Assembly (NCBI GenBank): GCA_963931635.1
Contig: OZ007034.1
Span: 558,001-622,000, forward strand
Source of the DNA: Caccoplasma sp905210875
GTDB lineage: Bacteria; Bacteroidota; Bacteroidia; Bacteroidales; UBA11471
Direction of reading: 5' to 3'
DNA: 64,000 nucleotides
Part shown: positions 43,577 to 51,246 of the stretch, in pieces
Layout: each line of letters opens with the position of its first letter
How positions within the stretch are numbered: the stretch's first letter is position 1
Position numbers and translations under genes: made by a program
The notes under the pieces: model-generated
The model's input: only the letters and a program-made list of their open reading frames with translations
Database searches by the model: none
Told to the model about the DNA's origin: nothing

Positions 43577-43849
43577 ATGACTAAGGCAGACATCGTAAAC
43601 GAGATTTCAAAAAATACAGGAATCGAGAAAGCTATCGTATTGGCCACCGTTGAGCAATTCATGGAATCGGTAAAAGGTTCATTGGCCAAAGGCAACAATG
43701 TATACCTGAGAGGTTTCGGTAGTTTCATCGTGAAAAGAAGAGCCCAAAAGACCGCTCGCAATATATCGAAAAGCACGACCATCATCATTCCCGAGCACAA
43801 TATCCCGGCTTTCAAACCCGCCAAAACCTTCATGAGCGAAGTAAAATAA
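43577..43849 (+). CDS. HU-family DNA-binding protein
   Basis: From the ATG at 43577 the product is 90 residues, the usual HU length; the longer frame from 43529 overlaps the promoter. It begins MTKADIVNEISKNTGIEK, and has the arm region GSFIVKRRAQKTARNISKSTTIIIPEHNIPAFKP, in which the beta-arm carries the DNA-intercalating proline (N-I-P). HU bends and compacts DNA. Next is a tiny very basic reading frame 53 bp downstream, then RNase G. Confidence 0.93.
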   Translation: MTKADIVNEISKNTGIEKAIVLATVEQFMESVKGSLAKGNNVYLRGFGSFIVKRRAQKTARNISKSTTIIIPEHNIPAFKPAKTFMSEVK

Positions 43850-43902
43850 GGGATTTCGATAAGAGCAATCAAAATTTATTAACATATTAAACGCATATAA
43901 CC

Positions 43903-43995
43903 ATGCCCAGCGGAAAAAAAAGAAAAGGCCATAAAATGGCAACACACAAACGTAAAAAAAGACTGAGAAAAAACAGACATAAGAAGAAAAAGTAA
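43903..43995 (+). CDS. 30-residue basic protein, AURKAIP1/COX24 (mS38/bS22)-like
   Basis: This small frame, ATG 43903 to TAA 43995, encodes 30 residues, 20 of them Lys, Arg or His, and ends KKKK. The pattern KKRKGHKMATHKRKKRLRKN resembles the C-terminal AURKAIP1/COX24 motif (K-K-R-x-K-M-x-K-H-K-x-[KR]-K-x-x-[KR]) of mitochondrial mS38 and of the actinobacterial small-subunit protein bS22. A ribosomal role is therefore likely but inferred. It lies between HU and RNase G and is closed by a strong terminator, so it probably shares the HU transcript. It is too short for routine gene callers. Confidence 0.65.
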   Translation: MPSGKKRKGHKMATHKRKKRLRKNRHKKKK

Positions 43996-44033
43996 ACCTT
44001 TTCTACTTCTTATCTGTAATAAGACAAACAAAG

Positions 44034-44068
44034 GACAAACTCCTGACTCGTTCAAGAGTTTGTCTTTT
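44034..44068 (+). terminator. Intrinsic terminator after the HU/basic-protein unit
   Basis: A 9-bp perfect stem (44034-44042 with 44056-44064) with a 13-nt loop is followed by TTTT. It lies 38 bp after the small basic gene and before RNase G. Confidence 0.7.
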
Positions 44069-44121
44069 GGCTTTTAAGAACAACTATTCTACACAGTCAA
44101 GTAACCTAAAACAACCCCGAA

Positions 44122-45693
44122 GTGTCAAGCGAATTAGTCGTAGACGTACAACCCAAAGAGGTATCTATCGCGCTGCTCAACGACAAGCGGTTGGTCGAGC
44201 TGCAAAAAGAGCCGTGCAACATCTCATTTGCACTGGGCGATATCTACTTGGGGAAAGTCAAGAAACTGATGCCGGGATTGAACGCTGCATTTGTCGACAT
44301 AGGTTACGAAAAAGACGCATTTCTTCACTACCAGGACTTAGGTCCGTTCTTCACCACGAGCGCAAAATTTACCAAGCAGTCGCTCTCCGACCGCAAGCAC
44401 ATGCTCTCACTGCCCAAATTCAAGTTGCAGAAAGAGCTCGACAAGGAGGGAGTCATCAGCGACCTGCTCAGCGTAGGCCAGGAGATTCTGGTGCAAATCA
44501 CCAAAGAGCCCATATCGACCAAAGGACCGCGCCTCACGGCCGAACTCTCCTTTGCAGGACGGTTTCTGGTACTGATACCGTTTGCCGACAAGGTATCGGT
44601 ATCGCAGAAAATAAAATCGAACGAAGAGAAAACCCGTTTACGCCAGCTCATTCACAGTATCAAGCCGCAGAACTTCGGCGTCATCGTACGCACCGTAGCC
44701 GAAGGTAAACGCGTAGCCGAGCTCGACAACGAAATGAAGACGCTGGTGAAACGCTGGGAAGACAGTCTCGCCAAACTGCAAAAAGCCAAGGCACCCTCGC
44801 TCATCTACGAAGAGACCGGCCGTGCCGTAGGCCTGCTGCGGGATATTTTCAATCCCTCATTTGAGAATATCTACGTCAACGACTCAGAGACTTTCCAGCA
44901 TATCCGCGACTATGTAAATATCATCGCTCCCGAGTGCAAAGACATCGTCAAACTCTACACCGACGATATTCCCATCTTCGACCACTTTGCCATCACGAAG
45001 CAAATCAAATCATCGTTCGGTAAAACCATCTCGTTCCGCAACGGAGCCTATCTCATCATCGAACACACCGAGGCTCTCCACGTCATCGACGTCAACAGCG
45101 GCAACCGCTCCAAACCCAATGCCGACCAGGAAAACACCGCCTTCGAAGTGAACATGGCCGCCGCCGAAGAGATAGCCCGCCAATTGCGGCTGCGCGATAT
45201 GGGCGGCATCATCGTCATCGACTACATCGACATGGACAATGCCGAGAACCGGCAGAAGCTCTACGACCGCATGAAAGAGCTCATGGAGAGCGACCGAGCC
45301 CGACACAACATATTGCCGCTCAGCAAGTTCGGACTCATGCAGATTACCCGTCACCGGGTACGTCCCGCCCTCGATATCATGACCGACGAAGACTGCCCCG
45401 TGTGCAACGGAAAAGGCAAGATACCCCCGTCGATACTCTTTACCGACCACCTCGAAGCCAAAATCGCCTTTCTGGTGAAAAAATTCAAAGTGAAGAAATT
45501 CTCCCTACACGTACACCCGTACATCGCAGCGTACATCACCCAAGGGTTCTTTTCCCTCTTATGGAGATGGAAAAACAAATATACCCGCGGAATAAAACTC
45601 ATTCCCAATCAGTCTTTGGCCTTGCTCGAATACAAGATATACGATAACGAAGGCCAGGAAATAGACCTCAAAGAAGAGATTGAAATCAAATAA
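44122..45693 (+). CDS. rng: Ribonuclease E/G family protein (RNase G-like), GTG start
   Basis: The 523-residue protein starts at a GTG. It has the RNase E/G core: an S1 domain interrupted by an insert (about 37-125: GDIYLGKVKKLMPGLNAAFVDIG...), HVIDVNSGNRS (about 321-331) and IIVIDYIDMDN (about 365-375) supplying the two metal-binding aspartates, and the zinc-link DCPVCNGKGKI (about 420-430) with CPxC. There is no long degradosome scaffold, so it is RNase G-like. It cuts AU-rich single-stranded RNA in rRNA maturation and mRNA decay. No Shine-Dalgarno and no good promoter in the 53 bp after the terminator; read-through may contribute. Confidence 0.92.
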   Translation: MSSELVVDVQPKEVSIALLNDKRLVELQKEPCNISFALGDIYLGKVKKLMPGLNAAFVDIGYEKDAFLHYQDLGPFFTTSAKFTKQSLSDRKHMLSLPKFKLQKELDKEGVISDLLSVGQEILVQITKEPISTKGPRLTAELSFAGRFLVLIPFADKVSVSQKIKSNEEKTRLRQLIHSIKPQNFGVIVRTVAEGKRVAELDNEMKTLVKRWEDSLAKLQKAKAPSLIYEETGRAVGLLRDIFNPSFENIYVNDSETFQHIRDYVNIIAPECKDIVKLYTDDIPIFDHFAITKQIKSSFGKTISFRNGAYLIIEHTEALHVIDVNSGNRSKPNADQENTAFEVNMAAAEEIARQLRLRDMGGIIVIDYIDMDNAENRQKLYDRMKELMESDRARHNILPLSKFGLMQITRHRVRPALDIMTDEDCPVCNGKGKIPPSILFTDHLEAKIAFLVKKFKVKKFSLHVHPYIAAYITQGFFSLLWRWKNKYTRGIKLIPNQSLALLEYKIYDNEGQEIDLKEEIEIK

Positions 45694-45723
45694 TCCAACC
45701 GCCATTCCTTCTTACTTCATGCA

Positions 45724-45759
45724 GCAGCGGCCCGACCAACAGATCGGGCCGCTGCTTTC
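45724..45759. terminator. Bidirectional hairpin between rng and uridine phosphorylase
   Basis: A GC-rich 12-bp stem (45724-45735 with 45744-45755) with an 8-nt loop lies between the convergent genes; T tracts on both sides are weak (TTTC on the plus strand). Confidence 0.65.
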
Positions 45760-45811
45760 ATGTTTCACTCATACGGACCACGCAAGAGGGTCCCCAGCAT
45801 CGTACCTGCCA

Positions 45812-46681
45812 TCAGATACGCTGCAAGACCAACTCGATAAGCCCTTCGACCGAACCTTTGTAACCGGTATCGGCCTCACCGGCAAGGCGGTTGGCAATGA
45901 TGCAGCACACCGTCATGGCATGGTGACCCATGAGGCGCGACAGCCCGGCCAGCGCCGAACTCTCCATCTCATAATTGGTTATCGTGCGACCGTGATAGCG
46001 GAAGGCTTCGATTTTACGGTTAAGGTCGGGGTCGGCCGGAGCGAGGCGTAATTCGCGCCCCTGCGGAGCATAGAATCCGTTGGCCGAGATGGTAATGCCC
46101 CGCACCATCTCCTCGCCGGCCACACGCGCCACCAGCTCGGCATCGGCATCGACAACATAAGGAGCCGCCCACTGGCTATTCCACCCCACATAATCGCAGA
46201 ATGCTCGTTCAAAATCGAGATCACTCACCGCATCGCGTCCGGCATAGAAATTGAGCACGCCATCAAAGCCGATAGACTTCTCGGCCACCACATAGGTACC
46301 GATGGGTACATGGGGTTGCAGACCACCTGAGGTACCTATGCGCACCAACGTGAGCCGGCGCAGCGTATCGCGCACCGTGCGGGTCGACAGGTCAATGTTG
46401 GCCAGCGCATCGAGTTCGTTGAGCACGATGTCGATATTGTCGGTACCTATACCGTGCGACACAACCGTGAGGCGCTTGCCCCGGTAGCTTCCAGTTATCG
46501 AATGGAACTCCCGGTTGCTGACCTCGCACTCGCGCTCGTCGAAAAACGACGCTACGGTATTGACACGACCGGGATCGCCGACGAGTATCACCTTGTCGGC
46601 CAACTGCTCGGGACGGAGATGCAGGTGAAACACCGACCCGTCGGCATGGAGAATAAGTTCGGAGGCAGGAATCTGTTTCAT
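45812..46681 (-). CDS. Nucleoside phosphorylase, uridine phosphorylase-like
   Basis: The 289-residue protein is a PNP/UDP-family trimer or hexamer subunit: phosphate loop GDPGRV (35-40), SHGIGTDNIDIVLNELDAL (about 74-92), RIGTSGGLQPHVPIGTYVV (about 113-131), and the nucleoside-binding NYEMESSALAGLSRLMGHHA (about 236-255), whose E-M-E-S is conserved for ribose contact. It cleaves uridine (or related nucleosides) with phosphate to base and ribose 1-phosphate in pyrimidine salvage. The family call is firm; uridine as substrate is likely. Monocistronic and convergent with rng. Confidence 0.87.
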   Translation of the reverse strand: MKQIPASELILHADGSVFHLHLRPEQLADKVILVGDPGRVNTVASFFDERECEVSNREFHSITGSYRGKRLTVVSHGIGTDNIDIVLNELDALANIDLSTRTVRDTLRRLTLVRIGTSGGLQPHVPIGTYVVAEKSIGFDGVLNFYAGRDAVSDLDFERAFCDYVGWNSQWAAPYVVDADAELVARVAGEEMVRGITISANGFYAPQGRELRLAPADPDLNRKIEAFRYHGRTITNYEMESSALAGLSRLMGHHAMTVCCIIANRLAGEADTGYKGSVEGLIELVLQRI

Positions 46682-47030
46682 GGCGGCAAATATTTATTGC
46701 CTAAATATACGTTTTTCTTCATAAAACACATTCTTAAAAATGCCTTAAATATTCAGCGACACTCCTCCTTGAAAAAACACAGTATAGTGATTGCCCCGAT
46801 AAAAGTATTGCTAAAAATTTTTACATATCATCTTTTTATTTTCATATATAAACCATATATTTGCGCCAATAAACTATATTTATAATAAATAATGCAGAAA
46901 AAGAGAGTAGATGCTCCACAAATACTCTTTTTAAGAAAAAAGATTTTTACAATACACAAAAAAGAAAAAGGAAAGGGATACGAAGAAAAGATATAATATA
47001 TTCGCTGTTCCTGACCAAATATATAGAACT
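46682..47030. promoter_or_regulatory. AT-rich intergenic region with promoter and small leader frame
   Basis: The 349-bp region separates divergent genes. TATATTTG at 46856-46863 is a consensus -7 element for the forward gene at 47031, giving a leader of about 160 nt. The leader holds a 34-codon frame, ATG 46892 to TAA 46996, rich in lysine, whose product matches nothing I recognise. No good minus-strand promoter for the phosphorylase was found. Confidence 0.4.
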
Positions 47031-47555
47031 ATGAAAAATTTCGCTTTAAAAACTGTTCTTTTCGTGTGCCTGTTTGCCGGCATGACCGCCACGGCACAAA
47101 AACAAGCCAGGCTACCTCATGGAGAAATACTCGAAGTGCGCATCATCGATGGATTTGACGGGAAAAAGGTTCCCGAAATTATCAACGCCGTTACCGACAA
47201 CGACATCAAAGATCCTGCAACTCGACAGACTCTTATCCGCCGAGGTACTCCGGTAAGAATAGAGGCCAAGGTCGAAAAGCCGAAAGGTCTAGGTCGGGAA
47301 GGAAAAATCCGGCTGAACCTTCTTTCGGTACGGGCGGTCGACGGTCAAGACATCAGACTGTCACGCTCGGTCGAATATGCAGGGAAGAAACGTCGCGGGC
47401 TGGCACTCGGTCTGGGTATCGGACTGCCATTGGGAACTTTCTGTCTACCGTGTTTTGCCTGTCTCGCCATCAAGGGACTTCCGGCCGAAGTGCCCTCGGG
47501 CGAACTCATCACCTACGTTACCGTGCAGGGTGACTACACCATCACGATTCCTTAG
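47031..47555 (+). CDS. Hypothetical secreted protein
   Basis: The 174-residue protein has a signal peptide (MKNFALKTVLFVCLFAGMTATA, cleaved before Q-K-Q). The mature part starts with a beta-rich region (ILEVRIIDGFDGKKVPEIINAVTDNDIKDPATRQTLIRRGTPV, about 36-78), then a basic strand region and a short hydrophobic, glycine-rich helix with two cysteines (LALGLGIGLPLGTFCLPCFACLAIKG, about 123-148), and ends GDYTITIP. The hydrophobic stretch could insert in a membrane or pack in the fold. No family recognised. It has its own promoter and terminator. Confidence 0.7.
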   Translation: MKNFALKTVLFVCLFAGMTATAQKQARLPHGEILEVRIIDGFDGKKVPEIINAVTDNDIKDPATRQTLIRRGTPVRIEAKVEKPKGLGREGKIRLNLLSVRAVDGQDIRLSRSVEYAGKKRRGLALGLGIGLPLGTFCLPCFACLAIKGLPAEVPSGELITYVTVQGDYTITIP

Positions 47556-47577
47556 ACATTATCAATTTCTGGTTTTA

Positions 47578-47608
47578 CAAAGTCCGGCCCCTGAGGTCGG
47601 ACTTTTGC
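47578..47608 (+). terminator. Intrinsic terminator of the hypothetical secreted protein gene
   Basis: The stem AAAGTCCG (47578-47585) with CGGACTTT (47598-47605), extended by inner C-G pairs, ends in a T run. It lies 23 bp past the stop codon. Confidence 0.75.
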
Positions 47609-47751
47609 TTTATATCGCATGATGAGGCAATAAAACGAGCATTTCTCCGTATATTTATAGCATGACGAAAGCAGGGCCGGTTCACAAGTCCGAAATCGTT
47701 TTTTCCCACTTGTGCCGGCCCACGGTTTTCGCTAAATTTACCACCTCAAAA

Positions 47752-49728
47752 ATGGACCGAAAGAGACACGGAATGGTATGGCTCGCCTCACTGGTATGGC
47801 TCCTGCTCGTCTACGGGTGCGGAGCCAAACTGAGCACGGCCAACGCCCAGTACGAACGGGGCGAATACTTTGCCGCAGCCGCCACCTACCGTAAGGTCTA
47901 CAACAAGACGCCGGCCAAGGAACGGGCCAAACGCGGACAAATAGCCTTCCGCATCGGCGAGTGCAACCGCCGCCTCAATGCCGCCCCCCGCTCGGCGGCC
48001 GGCTACCAGAATGCCGTGCGCTACAACTACCCCGACAGCATGGCACTCTTCTACCTGGCCCGGGCCCAACAGATGCAGGGTAAATACAAAGATGCCCAGA
48101 AAAACTACGAAGCCTTTCTCGCCCTGAAACCCAACGACAACCGTGCGCGGAATGGGCTGCGGGGTTGTCAGTCGGCTCCTGAATGGAAAGCCTCTCCTAC
48201 CCGCTATGTGGTGAAGCGGGCCGACCTCTTCAACTCCCGCCGCAGCGAGTGTGCCCCCATGTTTCTCGGCACCGACAACGACCTGCTCTACTTCTGCTCC
48301 ACCAACGACAAAGCCTCGGGCGACAAGAAGAACGACATCACCGGACTGAAAAACAACGACATATTCTTTGCCCGAAAAGATGAAAAGGGCGCCTGGCAAC
48401 GCCCCGAACCGGCCGAAGGCAGCCTCAACACCGAAAACGACGAGGGCATCATCTCCTTCTCGCCCGACGGCAACACCATGTACCTCACCCGGGCTCGCCA
48501 CGAAGAGGGGGTGAACACCTCGGTCGAGATATGCACCTCATCGCGCAACGATGCCCAGTGGAGCGAAGCACAACTGTTTGAGATAACGGGCGACACCCTC
48601 TCTGTCTTTGCCCACCCGGCCGTCTCACCCGACGGGAAATATCTCTATTTCGTCTCGGACATGCCCGGCGGCTATGGCGGCAAAGACATCTGGCGCATCG
48701 ACCTGACCGAGCGCGGCACGGGAGTCGAGAACCTCGGCGTACAGATAAATACGCCGGGCGACGAAATGTTCCCCTACATCAAGTCGGACAGCACGCTCTA
48801 TTTTGCTTCCGACGGCCACCCGGGCATGGGCGGTCTCGACCTGTTCAAGGCCACGATGAACGAGTTCGGGGTGTGGAAAATCGAGAACCTCGGTTATCCC
48901 ATCAACTCGGCCGGCGACGACTTCGGTATCACCTTTGAAACAGGGCGGGAAGCCGGATTTTTCAGTTCCAACCGCAACGACGCCCGCGGCTATGACCATC
49001 TGTACAGTTTTGAGTTGCCCGTCATCGAGGTGTGGATTACGGGAATGGTCATGGACCAGGACGAAGAGCCCATACCCAACGCCATCATTCGCATCGTGGG
49101 AAAAGACGGGTCGAACCAGAAGGCCTACTCCAAAGAAGACGGCTCCTACAAGTTCCGCCTCGACCTGGGCATCGACTATGTGATGATGGCCGGCTGCCAG
49201 GGGTTCCTCAACTCGCGGGGCGAATTTACCAGCGATGCCGAAGAGCGCAACGAGACCTATGGCCTCGACTTCATACTGGCGGCCATCAACAAGCCGGTCA
49301 TCGTGGAGAATGTCTTCTACGAGTTTGACCGTGCCGACGTTACCCCCGAATCGGCAGCCGCCCTTAACGAAATCATACAGATGCTCGAAGACAACCCCAA
49401 CGTATCCATCGAACTGGGTGCGCACACCGACATGATAGGTAACGAGAATTACAACCTCCGCCTCTCGGAACGGCGAGCCAAGGCGGTTGTCGACTACCTC
49501 ATACAACACGGCGTGGCGGCCGACCGCCTCACCCCGAAAGGTTACGGAAAGAGCCAGCCCCGCACCATCACCCGCAAACAGGCCCGCGAATATCCCATGT
49601 TCAAGGAGGGTGACGTGCTTACCGACGAATACATTCGTGCCCTGCCCCCCGAGCAGCAGGAGATTGCCAACGCCCTGAACCGTCGCACCGAATTCCGCGT
49701 GCTCGACATCAACTACCGTCTCATGTAA
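47752..49728 (+). CDS. OmpA-family lipoprotein with TPR, WD40-like propeller and CRD (PorE-like)
   Basis: From the ATG at 47752 (the frame opens at 47662 but lacks the signal there) the product is 658 residues with lipobox VYGC (lipidated Cys23). Four domains follow: TPR helices (about 30-140), a WD40-like PD40 beta-propeller (about 150-420, with IISFSPDGNTMYLTR, PAVSPDGKYLYFVSDMPGGYGGKDIWRID and STLYFASDGHPGMGGLDLF), a carboxypeptidase-regulatory-like domain (about 425-510) and a C-terminal OmpA domain (about 520-650, SIELGAHTDMIGNENYNLRLSERRAKAVVDYL) that binds peptidoglycan. This order equals that of PorE of the type IX secretion system, though many Bacteroidetes carry several such proteins. 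Confidence 0.87.
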   Translation: MDRKRHGMVWLASLVWLLLVYGCGAKLSTANAQYERGEYFAAAATYRKVYNKTPAKERAKRGQIAFRIGECNRRLNAAPRSAAGYQNAVRYNYPDSMALFYLARAQQMQGKYKDAQKNYEAFLALKPNDNRARNGLRGCQSAPEWKASPTRYVVKRADLFNSRRSECAPMFLGTDNDLLYFCSTNDKASGDKKNDITGLKNNDIFFARKDEKGAWQRPEPAEGSLNTENDEGIISFSPDGNTMYLTRARHEEGVNTSVEICTSSRNDAQWSEAQLFEITGDTLSVFAHPAVSPDGKYLYFVSDMPGGYGGKDIWRIDLTERGTGVENLGVQINTPGDEMFPYIKSDSTLYFASDGHPGMGGLDLFKATMNEFGVWKIENLGYPINSAGDDFGITFETGREAGFFSSNRNDARGYDHLYSFELPVIEVWITGMVMDQDEEPIPNAIIRIVGKDGSNQKAYSKEDGSYKFRLDLGIDYVMMAGCQGFLNSRGEFTSDAEERNETYGLDFILAAINKPVIVENVFYEFDRADVTPESAAALNEIIQMLEDNPNVSIELGAHTDMIGNENYNLRLSERRAKAVVDYLIQHGVAADRLTPKGYGKSQPRTITRKQAREYPMFKEGDVLTDEYIRALPPEQQEIANALNRRTEFRVLDINYRLM

Positions 49729-49743
49729 TCCCAACCACACATT

Positions 49744-50655
49744 ATGCTCTCCATACTCATTCCCACCTACCGGCTCGACTGTTCGGCCTTTGTACGCGAA
49801 CTCGCCACACAGGCCGATGCCTTAGGTATCGACTACGAAATCATTGTCAGCGACGACGGCTCTCCCGACGAAGAGAGTAAAGCCGGGAACCGCGTTATCA
49901 ACAGCTGGCCTCACTGCCGGTTTGTAGAGCTCGACCGCAACGGAGGGCGAGCCCACAACTGCAACTATCTTGCTTCGCTGGCACAACACGACTATCTGCT
50001 GTTTTTCGACAGCGACCTCATGCCCTGCGACAAACAATTTATTGCACGATATGTGCAGGCGGCCCGCCCCGACACGGTCATCGGCGGGACTATCCGCTTC
50101 CGCGTTCCCGGTTGTTCCGAGAGCGAAGCCATGAGCAACCTGCGCTATGTCTACGCCAGGAGCCGAGAAGAACACACAGCCAAGGAGTGTAACCGCAACC
50201 CCTACGCTCATTTCCCGGGATTCAGTTGTCTCATACCCCGTGCCATATTCAATCGCGTCAGATATTGTGAGGAAATCACCTCCTATGGTTACGAAGACAC
50301 CCTCTTCGGCAAAGAACTTCAAGCCGGGGGCATCGCCCTGCGCTACATCGACAACCCGGTGTTCCACGACATTACCGACAGCAGCGATACTTTCCTGAAA
50401 AAGACCGAGATAGGACTGACTAATGCCCGCCGCTACCAGCATCTCATGGGACGTCATGTGCGCATTCTCGACATACAGCAACGGCTCAAACGGGCCGGTT
50501 TGCAACCGGCCGTGAGGTTGTTTTTCGCGCTGTTCGGCGGAGCGTTACGCCGCAACCTGCTGGGGCAGCACCCCCGGCTACGGCTCTTTGACCTCTACAA
50601 GCTGGGCTATCTGGCCCGCCTCGACCACCGGCTCTCTTCGGGCAAATCGATATAA
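49744..50655 (+). CDS. Glycosyltransferase family 2 protein
   Basis: The 303-residue protein has a GT-A fold: SILIPTYRLDCSAFVREL (3-20), YEIIVSDDGSPDEE (about 36-49), LDRNGGRAHNCNYLASLA and the DxD-type metal site LLFFDSDLMP (about 86-95), with an acceptor region ICSYGYEDTLFGKEL-like motif (TSYGYEDTLFGKEL, about 180-193). It transfers a sugar from a nucleotide donor; acceptor unknown, probably a surface glycan or glycoprotein. There is no membrane helix of note. It follows the PorE-like lipoprotein gene by 15 bp, suggesting cotranscription, and is closed by a terminator. Confidence 0.85.
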   Translation: MLSILIPTYRLDCSAFVRELATQADALGIDYEIIVSDDGSPDEESKAGNRVINSWPHCRFVELDRNGGRAHNCNYLASLAQHDYLLFFDSDLMPCDKQFIARYVQAARPDTVIGGTIRFRVPGCSESEAMSNLRYVYARSREEHTAKECNRNPYAHFPGFSCLIPRAIFNRVRYCEEITSYGYEDTLFGKELQAGGIALRYIDNPVFHDITDSSDTFLKKTEIGLTNARRYQHLMGRHVRILDIQQRLKRAGLQPAVRLFFALFGGALRRNLLGQHPRLRLFDLYKLGYLARLDHRLSSGKSI

Positions 50656-50662
50656 ACGTAGC

Positions 50663-50700
50663 GAGCGGGGTATCACAATCGGTGATACCCCGCTCACTTT
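50663..50700. terminator. Intrinsic terminator between convergent genes
   Basis: A 14-bp perfect stem (50663-50676 with 50682-50695) and AATCG loop is followed by ACTTTA. It can serve both the glycosyltransferase and the GNAT gene. Confidence 0.75.
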
Positions 50701-50725
50701 ATAGTCGGGTAAAGGGTCGCCCCCA

Positions 50726-51238
50726 TCAGAAATCAATGGCCATGATATAGTCGTTCATGAAATAACCGTTACCGATGTCGAAATCGCCGCTCGACGCGAT
50801 GTGCATACCCATGTGTTGATAAAAAGCCAGCGCCGGATTCTGGCGGTTGACATTGAGCTCGACCCGTCCGTGCCGGTCGGGGAAGAGACACCGAGCCTCT
50901 TCAAAGGCCCGTTCTATCAACGCTCGACCCACATGCCGCCCCTGCTGCTCGGGACAGACATAGATTTTTTGCAGATGCACCAGTCTTTCGCCCTGTGGCT
51001 CGATGGAGACATAGCCCAACGGGCTCTCCGTCGCACGGTCTCGGGCAATGAAAAAACGATGCCCTTCGCGCATCTGATTTTGCAGGCTCGTCTCGGAATA
51101 CATCCAGTCGTACATATAGTCGAGCTGCTCAGGCGAGAGTATCGTGCGGTAGGTGGGATAGAACGTGGCACGTGCCATGTCTCGCAGCAGAGGAATATCG
51201 GCTTCGGTAGCCGGAGTGATGTATATTTCGCTGTTCAT
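50726..51238 (-). CDS. GNAT-family N-acetyltransferase
   Basis: The 170-residue protein has the GNAT acetyl-CoA fold: ITPATEADIPLLRDMARATFYPTY (about 7-30), beta4 LVHLQKIYVCPEQQGRHVGRALIERAFEEA (about 90-119), in which Q-x-x-G-x-A-like residues bind the pyrophosphate, and LNVNRQNPALAFYQHMGM (about 129-146). The group resembles spermidine/protein acetyltransferases of the YjcK/PaiA type; acceptor unknown. It lies 8 bp after hisS and is cotranscribed with it. Confidence 0.85.
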   Translation of the reverse strand: MNSEIYITPATEADIPLLRDMARATFYPTYRTILSPEQLDYMYDWMYSETSLQNQMREGHRFFIARDRATESPLGYVSIEPQGERLVHLQKIYVCPEQQGRHVGRALIERAFEEARCLFPDRHGRVELNVNRQNPALAFYQHMGMHIASSGDFDIGNGYFMNDYIMAIDF

Positions 51239-51246
51239 GACGTAGA

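Noticed and set aside
48625..49740. 371-codon minus-strand frame
   Set aside because: Antisense to the OmpA/PD40 lipoprotein, which has clear domains and signal peptide.
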